DNA from: Hypomyces perniciosus
Taxonomy: Eukaryota > Ascomycota > Sordariomycetes > Hypocreales > Hypocreaceae
Length of the DNA stretch: 64,000 nucleotides
Reading direction: 5' to 3'
Assembly: GCA_008477525.1 (NCBI GenBank)
Contig: SPDT01000013.1
Span: forward strand, 171,501-235,500
The notes beneath the pieces were generated by a model, which searched no databases, was not told the origin of the DNA, and saw nothing but the letters and a program-made list of their open reading frames with translations. A program made the position numbers and the translations under genes. This document shows positions 55,852 through 64,000 of the stretch, one piece after another; within the stretch, counting starts at the first letter, position 1, and each line of letters starts with the position of its first letter.

Positions 55852-58710
55852 ATGAATTCAATGGTCATCTCACATTCGGACGGCGGCCATGGCCCCGCCT
55901 CGCGGCAGAGACCTGGCAGTAATGGTAGCAATCGCCAAGTGTCGCTCTACGCCTCGCGTATCAAGTCTGCCACACCCCCCCTAACTTCACAGTCCTCGCC
56001 CATCGCCGCACATTTCGACACGGATAGACCACCTCAGCTGCCCCAGATTCCTTCGCTGCCTCTCTCGCCTCGCTGGGATTCGCTGTCAAATAGTTCTCAT
56101 CTTCTGCATAGTCCGACATCACCCAACTTCGCTTCCCACCCGGCCTGGTATGAGCAGCCACATCCTCAGCCACAGCCACCCTTGTCCCAGCATGGAGCAC
56201 CACTCCCTGTCCGTGACATCTCCAGGATAATATCAGAAGCTCAGCATGATTCTCCTATGACTCCTACCAAGTCATCCTTTGCCGACATGCGTCCACACGA
56301 CCACCCCCCTTCCATCGAAAACTTCTCGAGGCCACGGAAACCAAGCATCAAGCAACCCATTACCGACTCTGCTAAGCTCCGACTCGCCTACCTCCCGCCC
56401 TCCGATCTCATGCCAGAGTCGGCCAATCGGTCGCCCTCAACACCTTCATGGCAACGGCCCCGAGGTCCTTCCGTCTCTTCCAAGTCTTCATTCGTTTATG
56501 CTCAATCTCCGTCATTTCCGCCTGCCCATGATCGACCCGACTCAAGAACCAACCGAGCCAGGAATGTCATCACTCCGCCGGTTGCAAGCCCTCGACCCCC
56601 TTTCGGGAATGGCCGTCTTGATACATCGACCAACGGGACGGCGCCTTGGATGGTTGAGGATGAACTGCGGTCAAGCTTCAGATCCCAACTCACTTCGTCG
56701 ACAGCCCCAGGCACGACTGTCACAGAGCGAAGCAGTGTATTGACCAAGGACAGCTCCGTTTCCTCACTCTACGCCAACGCCGATGAGCCTAGCTTGGAAG
56801 ATGTTATGGGCATGTACGAGAAGGGCTTCTGCACTGACGAGGACGAGGACGAAGAGAATCAGGACCATTATCCTGATTATTACAATTATCAGGATACCGA
56901 GGATAACGAGGACAACCAGGACATCCAGGATAACCAAGTCAATCAGGACAACGAAGACACCCAAGACAACCAGGAGGACGTCCAAAAAGATGCACATGAA
57001 GCAGGTCACGAAGACGGCAAGACCGATGACAAGTCGGATGTTTCACCAAGCCTAGACCGACGTCCGACGACAGCCATGTCCGAACCAGCTCAACAACGCC
57101 CCCCACTTGACGACTTCGACATCAATATTGACCCAGTACCACCGTTGCCTGCGGCACAGTCTGCTCTGGACGCCGAGATAAGACAATCCAAGATGCTCTT
57201 CACCAGCCTTGCTTTTGCCTCAACCGTCCCAGCCTTATCCAGTAGCCGCAAGCTGAGCTTTCCCAGCAGACGTGACTCGGCTAGGACAGTCGAATCCGAA
57301 CCCTCCGTGGACTTTGATAGTGCTCGAAATGATATAAAACCCACCGCTACTCCGACAGTCATTTCGCCTCCCTCAATCACACACTCTCGTTCATCATCAC
57401 CATCTCCAGCTCCGCTTCCAGTTGCTGAACCCGAAGAGCCAGGCTCTCGTGACAGATACGGATTCAAGAAGGCGAGCCAATTCATAACCAAACAACAGTA
57501 CGATGCCTGGGACAAGGGGTACTCTCAGTACCTTGCACGCAGACGGAGAAAGTGGGTTGCCTATCTCAAGGATAGTGCATTGATGACAGATCGTCCTATC
57601 CGTTTCCCAGCGCCGAACGCCAAGACCAAAAGATTTGTTCGAAAGGGAATTCCTCCGGATTGGCGAGGGGCTGCGTGGTTTTACTATGCGGGTGGGCCGG
57701 CTATTTTGGCGAAACATGCTGGGCTCTACGATAAGCTGCTGCTTAGGAGAGCCAAGCAGGTCGATATCGAGGCTATTGAGCGGGACCTGCACCGGACATT
57801 TCCTGACAATATCAAATTCAAGCCATCGCCCTCAGTTGCCGACCTACTCGTCACCACCACGAGTAGTGAAAGAGCTAGCCAATCCACGATGACGGGGTCA
57901 GCCTCGGACGGAAGCGGCCCGGGGCCAATGGGATTAGAAGGGGAACCGCCGATCATCGCGTCACTCCGCCGAGTGTTGCTTGCCTTTTCGGTTTATAACC
58001 CTCGTATCGGCTATTGCCAGAGCCTCAATTTCATTGCCGGTCTTCTGCTTTTGTTTGTGGCAACCGAGGAGCAATGTTTTTGGCTGCTCAACGTCATCAC
58101 GCACATATACCTCCCAGGAACGCATGAAATGAGTCTCGAAGGGTCCAAGGTGGACCTCGGCGTCTTGATGATGGAACTGCGGGACACGATGCCCGGTGTC
58201 TGGGACAAAATCGGAGGGGAGTTGGAGAGTGAGCCTGTGGTTCGACCAATGACGAGCAAGTCAGTGCGAAAATCACCGAGGCCACCACTATTGAAGCGGA
58301 AGGATGCGCAAAGCTTGCCGACAGAGCGCCTACCCCCCATCACCCTCTGCATGACGGCTTGGTTTATGAGTTGTTACATCGGAACCCTCCCCATAGAGTC
58401 AACGCTGCGCGTGTGGGATGTCTTCTTTTATGAAGGATCAAAGACTCTTTTCCGAGTAGCACTGGCCATCTTCAAGCTGGGCGAGTCGGAAATTAAGGCT
58501 GTTGCGGATCCGATGGAGATGTTTGGTGTGGTGCAATCGATGCCCAGACGGATGATTGACGCAAACAAGGTTATGGAAGCCTGTTTCAAGCGACGCAACG
58601 GGTTTAATCATCTCAGCCAAGACGTGATTGAAGAGCGTCGACAGGAACGACGTGACAAGGTGAGGCAGGATTTGCAGCGACAGCGCGGCAAGACCGTGAC
58701 GGGCCTTTAG
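55852..58710 (+). CDS. TBC-domain Rab GTPase-activating protein
   Basis: This is a 952-residue single-exon protein. The N-terminal ~560 residues are Pro/Ser-rich and disordered, with a Gln/Asn/Asp repeat stretch (56830-57000). The TBC domain starts near residue 596 (RKGIPPDWRGAAWFYYAGG). The Arg finger is R648 in IERDLHR, which fits IxxDxxR, and the Gln finger is Q723 in YCQSLNFIAG, which fits YxQ. A ~30-residue basic insertion (KSVRKSPRPPLLKRKD) splits the later helices. It should switch off a Rab GTPase in membrane traffic; the target Rab is unknown. The start at 55852 is the first ATG in the frame. An upstream exon cannot be ruled out. Confidence 0.88.
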   Translation: MNSMVISHSDGGHGPASRQRPGSNGSNRQVSLYASRIKSATPPLTSQSSPIAAHFDTDRPPQLPQIPSLPLSPRWDSLSNSSHLLHSPTSPNFASHPAWYEQPHPQPQPPLSQHGAPLPVRDISRIISEAQHDSPMTPTKSSFADMRPHDHPPSIENFSRPRKPSIKQPITDSAKLRLAYLPPSDLMPESANRSPSTPSWQRPRGPSVSSKSSFVYAQSPSFPPAHDRPDSRTNRARNVITPPVASPRPPFGNGRLDTSTNGTAPWMVEDELRSSFRSQLTSSTAPGTTVTERSSVLTKDSSVSSLYANADEPSLEDVMGMYEKGFCTDEDEDEENQDHYPDYYNYQDTEDNEDNQDIQDNQVNQDNEDTQDNQEDVQKDAHEAGHEDGKTDDKSDVSPSLDRRPTTAMSEPAQQRPPLDDFDINIDPVPPLPAAQSALDAEIRQSKMLFTSLAFASTVPALSSSRKLSFPSRRDSARTVESEPSVDFDSARNDIKPTATPTVISPPSITHSRSSSPSPAPLPVAEPEEPGSRDRYGFKKASQFITKQQYDAWDKGYSQYLARRRRKWVAYLKDSALMTDRPIRFPAPNAKTKRFVRKGIPPDWRGAAWFYYAGGPAILAKHAGLYDKLLLRRAKQVDIEAIERDLHRTFPDNIKFKPSPSVADLLVTTTSSERASQSTMTGSASDGSGPGPMGLEGEPPIIASLRRVLLAFSVYNPRIGYCQSLNFIAGLLLLFVATEEQCFWLLNVITHIYLPGTHEMSLEGSKVDLGVLMMELRDTMPGVWDKIGGELESEPVVRPMTSKSVRKSPRPPLLKRKDAQSLPTERLPPITLCMTAWFMSCYIGTLPIESTLRVWDVFFYEGSKTLFRVALAIFKLGESEIKAVADPMEMFGVVQSMPRRMIDANKVMEACFKRRNGFNHLSQDVIEERRQERRDKVRQDLQRQRGKTVTGL

Positions 58711-59509
58711 CCTCGGCAGAAATGGATGTACAGAGGCGAGAGAGTCTGAGCTGGTTGGGGGATAGTTGCATCGATACCACATTTTCCTTGTTCTTGTAAT
58801 CTGGCACGGACTGGCGTTTGGAGATGGACGGTCGAGTTTTAAGGGGAACGACCACGGTGCATTTCCCTATGAGGCATTGCATTTTGTTTTCAAGTTCCTT
58901 TTGTGGGTATTTTGTTGGTTTTTGTTCTAACTTGTCTGTCTTCTTCTCTCTCTCTCTTTTTTTATTATCTGTTTCGCTCTTCGTTTCATTTTAGCGTGCT
59001 GGAAGAAGAGCACGTCTTGTTTCTAGCAGATTATGATGGTAACGGCTGCAACCCATGGATGGCTCCTGTTTGGAGGAATCAGCGACGGATGCTTTCAAAA
59101 GTGTTTGGCCAGAGATGGCGGGGAAAGATATAAGTTATATCTGTGTTTCGCGCATAGACGGATGGGCATGTACAAACTTTGGATAGAATAGGGAAAAAGG
59201 GAGGAGTAATTGGCAGCCGGCATGCACGTACGTACGTACTCAAATGACGAGTCATGGAATGAAGCCTCAATGCTTGCGTGTTTGTGACAGAAACAGCTCA
59301 TAATAATAATAAGGGCAATCTTGATTGTGATGCTCTATAATACCTCGCGTGCCATTCCTCCTTGTTAGATATCCCGTAGCCTTTGCTCTCGTCTCATGCT
59401 CATGTCCGTCATTCTATGTTCCAAGCTATACACGAATCACCATCATTTTGACCGTATTGTTTCTTCTCATCGCCGCCCTTCTTGGTTGGTATCCCATTTT
59501 CTCTCTCTT
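58711..59509. other. Convergent intergenic region
   Basis: This 799-bp stretch is made of the 3' regions of the TBC and E2 genes. It has a (CT)n tract at about 58945-58965 and a GTACGTACGTAC repeat (59227-59238). No gene is seen. Confidence 0.5.
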
Positions 59510-60082
59510 TCATGGCTGGGACGGAAAGACCGGGTCCTCGAGGGCGTATTTCTGCACGTGGGTCTTGACTTTCTGCTCCCACATCAATCTGTCATTGCGA
59601 TACTCGTCTGCGATGCGCTCCTCGAGGGGATCGTCGGGCTGCGGCTCGATAAGCAGGTTGCGCACGGCCTCGAGCACGGAGATGACCTTGGTGGAGGGCT
59701 TCCAGTGTTCGGACTTGAGGATGGCGAGGCAGACGTTGCCGAGGTTGTCGTTTGTGACGTTGGGGTGGTAGAGGCGGGTGGTGAACTTGACGACGGGGGG
59801 CTTGAAGGGGTAGTCGGTGGGCAGGGAGAGGAGGATGCCGAAGCGGCCTGGGAAGAAGGGCGATGTGGGCGGAGCGCGGAGGGTGATGTGCCAGGTGTGG
59901 ACGGAGGAGTTGGCGGGGAGGGAGATGGTGAAGCCCTCGGGAGGGTTTTGGGAGACTTCGGCGAATTCCTGAGGAGGAGATGGAGGTTAGTTTGGATGAG
60001 GTGAGGTGAGGAGTGGAAGGGGGAAGGGGGAAGGGGGAAGGGGGGGGAGAAGACGGACCTTGGTGATGCGTTTGGTTGACAT
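59510..60082 (-). CDS. Ubiquitin-conjugating enzyme E2
   Basis: Exons 60059-60082 and 59510-59968 on the minus strand give 160 residues. The first exon encodes only MSTKRITK. The UBC fold is complete: EFAEVSQNPPEGFTISLP, HTWHITLRAPPTSPFFPGRFG, the YPFKPP turn, LYHPNVTNDNLGNVCLAILK with active Cys88, and the EWKP-equivalent HWKPSTKVISVLEAVRNLL. It accepts ubiquitin (or a relative) from E1 and hands it to substrate/E3. It resembles UBC4/5-class enzymes but has a short C-terminal extension (ALEDPVFPSQP) and Asn-Val before the Cys. The intron holds a strong G-quadruplex-type tract on the plus strand. Confidence 0.92.
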
Positions 60083-61152
60083 GGTGGAGATGGACGGTTT
60101 GGGGTTGTTCGAGATGAGAGGATGTCGTAGAGGCTCTGCTCGTTTGGCTCGTCTTGTCGGAGTCGAGCTATCCCAAGCTTCCTTGCATCTATCTAATAGC
60201 TCAAGGCACAGCACAGCTTTTGCTCGCGGACGTGACTTGACTCGACTCGAAAAGGAGGAGGAGGAGGAGGAGGAGGAGGAGGAGGAGGAGATTGAAAGCG
60301 AAGTAACGCCAAGTAAAGTAAACTAAAGAAAGTAGGCAAAGCAGCGCGCCGATATCGCTTTTGCTGGATTCGTAGTCGAATGCTGTGATTCTTTGTGGTT
60401 GATGGTGGGGGAATGATGAACGAGAAGTTGGTTGTAGGAGTTGTGACTTATGACGATGGTGGGGTTATTCCGGATCCCATACCCATACTACCTTACAGAG
60501 AGGTAGGAGGTACTTTGCCGATACGAAGCAGAAGTCGCCTATGACTCGACGCTGTCGCTGTCGGCACGCGGGATAATTTTATCATTTATAGTGGGTTCGC
60601 TCACTACATAAAAGGTTGCCTACGACCCGTTGAATGATTATAGGGCAATGGCCGGGAAAGCGACTTTGTTTGCATGTGAAAATGTTGTTGCCTGTATGCA
60701 TGTATGTCGCATTCCGTGAGATGTGTTTCATGCCTATGTACTATCTAATATGTTGTGAAAAGGCCTCTCACTGATGCTCGCATAAGATACAAATGTCTTG
60801 GAACATTGTAATTGAACGACCCGTCTTCACTGCTACCATCCCCTCCTGATGTATCTATAGAGTACCTACAGAGTACTAAAGTCAGTCACCTTGATGAACA
60901 GATTCGGTGAACCCGTCGTTAAAACTCAAAGTGGGTCCTTTCACCGAATCCCTTACCGACGCTTCACCTTGATTTTTCCAAATCGCAGTTCTCACCAGCG
61001 GGGCAAAATTTCCATCCTCTCGATTCCTCGTGTCCAAAATATCGTCAAAACGGCCCCATTGCGCCCCAGGAAGTCGTTTCGCTGTGACGACGCCTCAATT
61101 GCAAAGAACACAACCAATTCAACGCATTGATACATAAACCCAGGTCATCGCC
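60083..61152. promoter_or_regulatory. Divergent region of E2 and RRP1
   Basis: This 1.07-kb region carries a (GGA)n microsatellite at 60254-60290, read as (TCC)n upstream of the E2 start. No gene is seen. Confidence 0.5.
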
Positions 61153-62003
61153 ATGGCCACCGCCACTGCTTCCGCGCCAGACGCGCAACAAATGCCCTTC
61201 ATCAAGAACCTCGCCTCCAGCGGTCCGTCTCCTTTCCTCCCTCCTCCTCCTCCTCCTCCTTCAAACCAAAAAAAAAGAAAAAAAGGAACTAACCAAAGTC
61301 CATCTCCGTAGACCGCAAACTCCGCGTCGAATCGCTTTCCTCCCTGCAAGCCTTCCTCTCCTCCCGTCGCACGCTGCCCACTCTCGACGCCCGCAAGCTC
61401 TGGACAGGACTCTACTACGCCCTTTGGATGACCGACCGTCCTCGGCCCCAGCAAGCCCTCGCAGCAGACCTCGCAGCCTTGCTCTTCGAGCTACAGCCCG
61501 CGTGCGTGGCGCCTTGGTTATCTGCCTTCTGGGCCGTTCTCGGGACCCAGTGGCCGCACATCGAGGCCTTGCGGCTGGACAAGTTCCTGTTGTTGGTGAG
61601 GAGGGTATTCGCCGCGCAGCTGCGCTGGGTGCGCGAGAGAGGGTATGAGGGGAAAGGCGTGGAGGAGGTGTTAGCCGTGCTGCGGGAGTGGTGCTTCGAC
61701 GGGGAGGATGAGAGGAAAGTTGCCCTGGGACTGAGATTGCATGTTTTGGATATTTGGGTTGATGAGCTAGAGCGTGAGGGAGTGCTTGGTGAGGATGCCA
61801 AGGCAAAAGCGTTTGTGGAGGCGATTGGAGGTATGGTTGAGGCGCTAAAGAGGTGTCCTGTTAAGTCGGTTCGACAGCGTGCTCAGGACAGCCATGCGGA
61901 TGAGAGGCTGCCATGGGCCGTTGGGAATGAGGACGACGAAATGGACCAAGATGAGAAGCACAGCGATGACGAGGATGAGGAGTGGGGTGGCATAGAGGAC
62001 TAA
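61153..62003 (+). CDS. RRP1: Ribosomal RNA-processing protein Rrp1/Nop52
   Basis: Exons 61153-61222 and 61312-62003 give 253 residues; the 89-nt intron holds a (CTC)n run and joins NLASS to DRKLRVESLSSLQ. Rrp1/Nop52 works in the nucleolus on 27S pre-rRNA processing for the 60S subunit. Family text is clear: MPFIKNLASSDRKLR, LDARKLWTGLYYALWMTDRPRPQQ, FWAVLGTQWPHIEALRLDKFLLLVRRVFA and GLRLHVLDIWVDELE. The tail is acidic (DDEMDQDEKHSDDEDEEWGGIED). The ATG lies in a strong GCCATGG context. It is the third rRNA-processing gene in the window. Confidence 0.93.
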
Positions 62004-62306
62004 GGGGATAAAGCTGGAGGAGGCCGTTGTATATCACGAGAGTGTCTGTCTTATACCACTGGGGCGGTGTTTGGCGTTGTAAAAGAGTTCTTTCCTTTGT
62101 ATCTATTTCAGTCATCTTGACTAGAGGGTGGATAGACATTGAAAAACGCCCTTTTATGTTGGCGATTCCAAAACGGGTGCCTTCATCATGCCGTGCTGAG
62201 CTCTTTATTGTTACTAGACTCGTATATCCATTCCTATTTTTCGTGATTGCGTTAAAAAGAACAAAACAGGGGATATCAACCGAGAAAGCCATTATTGGTT
62301 CATCCT
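62004..62306. other. Convergent intergenic region
   Basis: This 303-bp stretch lies between the RRP1 stop and the stop of the membrane-anchored protein. No feature is seen. Confidence 0.5.
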
Positions 62307-64000
62307 TTACCCAACCCGCTGATCTCCTCCGACAGCTGCGTCCGCATCGTTATCCACCACATAGCCCATCTCCCGAGCCTCCTTTGCACGTTGCTTAGCC
62401 AATCTTGCCTCATGCCATGCGTCCCATTTCGCCTTCTCCTCTGGCGTCGGCACCTTTGCAGGCTTAGCGAGGCCCTTCTTGCGAAGTCGGCGGCGAAGTC
62501 GGCGTTTCTGCTCATAAGATAGCTTCTCCATATCCACACTCGTGGGGTCACGCCCCAGCGCTAGGTCCTGCATGTCGGCGACCCAGTCATATGCCTCCTC
62601 ATAGGCGTGGGAAAACATCTCGCGTCCGTAGCCGCCCGTGATCCACTGGTCCAACTTGATGGGTATCGCTGTGCCAAACGTCGTGGGATCGTCAAAGGAC
62701 CAGACACAAGGTGTCTTGGATGTTGCAACACAAGTGGTTGGTCGGCAGTACAGGGAGCACATGGTCGACTCAGCCGCAGACCAAATCGAGAGTACGAGCA
62801 ATACCAAACCGAGTAGGCTGAAGCGGAATTTGGGCTTCATGTAGAACAGGCGTGGGATGGGGAGATGGAGGTACGCTATTAGCAGAGGGTTGGGGCGTGC
62901 TGCGCAATGCGGGCAGCCCTTTTCGGGACTGCGATGATTGTGGTGGCCATGGTCTTGGGTCATGTCTGAAGAGGCCGTTTCAGCTGCCAGCTTCGACTGC
63001 AACGGTGGTTTCTCGACTTGGGAGAAATGACCCTCGAGCCGTTCGATGCCTTGCTTGGCGCTGCGGATTGATGAGAGCCCTGTGCGGAGTGATTTGCTCA
63101 TCCTGTTAATCACCGCGAGCTCGCCGTCAGATGCCTCTGGTTCTGAGCTACCCTTCTTCTCCTTCTTGATGTCGGTAGCGAGGTCTGTCTTGAAATCAAA
63201 GTCGACCTCAAAGTCCAGCTGGCTCGGTTGAACAGGAAGGCTGCTTCGCAAGGCTGCTTTGTGACCCAAGAGAACCTCACCCAGATCCTCAAATGTGGAA
63301 TCCTCAATGTTGTAAGCCCGCTGCAGCTCTAGAATGTCATCTTTGACAGAAGGCGGTTTGGCTGAGTTCTTCATGGGCGGTCTACGCCGGGGCAGTGATT
63401 TTGCACGCGGCCGTCTCACAGCTGCCGACGTGGTGATTCCGACATCACTGTCGTCAGGTGCGCCGGGGTCTGACGCTGTGTCCTGATCTTTGCTTCTCCA
63501 CGCAAGACTCGCTCTTCTATCGCGAAGTATTGGCGCAGGAGGCTCCGGCTTAACAGGTTTCTCTTCCACGGTTGGCCTTGCCTCTGCCCGCGGTTTCGGT
63601 TCTTCCCGCACTTCCATCTTTTCCACCTTGACCGTGGCTGGTGTCTCGACGTAGGCGCCTGTTATTCTCGGTGTCGGCATCGTCAAGGGGTCCGGCTTTG
63701 TGGGCTTTGGTGTTGCATCGACCATCCTATCCTCATCCTTACCCCCCTTCTCGTCATCTGAATCTGGGGGCGGCGATGGTGCACGTACGGATCCTCGCTC
63801 TGACTGATTTTCCGCCGGTGCAAACAGGTTCATCTCCGCCTCTATCCTATCCGTGGGATCGGGTTCGGACTGCATGCTGGATCGCTTGCTCTTAGTAGAA
63901 TCCGACCGTGTGCGTTGCAGGCCGGTAAATCCCACTACTGGTTTCGGCTTTTCAGAATCCCTAACAATGCCGCTGGTCGTTTTCCTGGCATTGTCTGAAG
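62307..64000 (-). CDS. C-terminal part of a disordered, membrane-anchored protein (partial)
   Basis: The frame is open from the right edge to the stop at 62307, at least 564 residues, so the N-terminus is outside. Most of it is charged and disordered (SDNARKTTSGIVRDSEKPKP at the edge, then Pro/Glu/Lys-rich). A structured patch follows, KPPSVKDDILELQRAYNIEDSTFEDLGEVLLG. Then come a His/Cys pair-rich CPHCAARPNP, one transmembrane helix (FSLLGLVLLVLSIWSAA) and a Cys-rich loop (CSLYCRPTTCVATSKTPC). The C-terminal tail is basic (KRRLRRRLRKKG). The layout suggests a tail-proximal anchored nuclear-envelope or ER protein. The edge sequence recalls fungal spindle-pole-body Cut12-type proteins, but only weakly, so I leave it unnamed. 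Confidence 0.7.
   Translation of the reverse strand, partial: SDNARKTTSGIVRDSEKPKPVVGFTGLQRTRSDSTKSKRSSMQSEPDPTDRIEAEMNLFAPAENQSERGSVRAPSPPPDSDDEKGGKDEDRMVDATPKPTKPDPLTMPTPRITGAYVETPATVKVEKMEVREEPKPRAEARPTVEEKPVKPEPPAPILRDRRASLAWRSKDQDTASDPGAPDDSDVGITTSAAVRRPRAKSLPRRRPPMKNSAKPPSVKDDILELQRAYNIEDSTFEDLGEVLLGHKAALRSSLPVQPSQLDFEVDFDFKTDLATDIKKEKKGSSEPEASDGELAVINRMSKSLRTGLSSIRSAKQGIERLEGHFSQVEKPPLQSKLAAETASSDMTQDHGHHNHRSPEKGCPHCAARPNPLLIAYLHLPIPRLFYMKPKFRFSLLGLVLLVLSIWSAAESTMCSLYCRPTTCVATSKTPCVWSFDDPTTFGTAIPIKLDQWITGGYGREMFSHAYEEAYDWVADMQDLALGRDPTSVDMEKLSYEQKRRLRRRLRKKGLAKPAKVPTPEEKAKWDAWHEARLAKQRAKEAREMGYVVDNDADAAVGGDQRVG

Noticed and set aside
59396..60004. 202-codon open frame on the plus strand
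   Set aside because: It lies opposite a clearly spliced ubiquitin E2 on the minus strand whose fold and active Cys are complete.
1..64000. CRISPR arrays, bacterial operons, prophage
   Set aside because: Spliced eukaryotic genes throughout and no regularly spaced direct repeats of CRISPR type.

Overview
The window is nuclear DNA from a filamentous ascomycete (Pezizomycotina, probably Sordariomycetes). Genes are dense and split by short introns of about 50-70 nt with GTRNGT donors, CTAAC/CTGAC branch sites and YAG acceptors. Families include a ChAP-type exomer cargo adaptor, a class II P450, an amadoriase-like FAD oxidase and a penicillopepsin-like protease. Old transposon DNA carries in-frame stops of the type made by repeat-induced point mutation (RIP). 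The organism call is inference; no marker here fixes the species.

Left third (1-20 kb): the 3' part of BRF1 (Pol III factor TFIIIB), a DUF1338 2-oxoadipate dioxygenase-like gene, a kinase-like gene and a tRNA-Arg. Next to the tRNA lie a RIP-damaged retroelement relic (5.2-6.0 kb) and a 264-bp LTR. Then come a secreted aspartic protease, a 2-hydroxyacid dehydrogenase with a one-base frameshift, an amadoriase-like FAD oxidase, a mitochondrial PP2C phosphatase, the divergent ribosome-biogenesis pair SSF1/RRP3, and a serine beta-lactamase-like hydrolase.

Middle (20-36 kb): HIR3 (histone chaperone complex HIR) and a ChAP gene share a divergent promoter. They are followed by GPN1 (RNA polymerase assembly), RPB12 (subunit shared by all three polymerases), a HIT protein, an aldo-keto reductase and a glyoxalase-fold protein.

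Accessory stretch (36-48 kb): a MITE with 31-bp inverted ends, a large 2-oxoglutarate/Fe(II) oxygenase, and a fused cytochrome b5/b5 reductase divergent from a P450 that lacks a membrane anchor. Then a solo LTR with a perfect 5-bp target duplication, a second MITE of the same family, and an intact copia-type gag ORF whose protease aspartate is missing.

Right end (48-64 kb): an acidic nuclear-looking protein, a 6.7-kb stretch without a recognisable gene, a TBC-domain RabGAP, a ubiquitin E2, RRP1/Nop52, and the C-terminal part of a membrane-anchored protein that runs off the right edge.

The housekeeping genes lean toward transcription machinery (BRF1, RPB12, GPN1, HIR3) and rRNA processing (SSF1, RRP3, RRP1). 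The most unusual material is non-genic: the MITE family with five 19-bp internal repeats, the LTR pair, and a 9-bp motif TACGGAGTA found about twenty times more often than chance, in intergenic or MITE DNA only. I found no clear new multi-gene system. The b5 reductase/P450 pair and the gag-like ORF are the best candidates for new biology.
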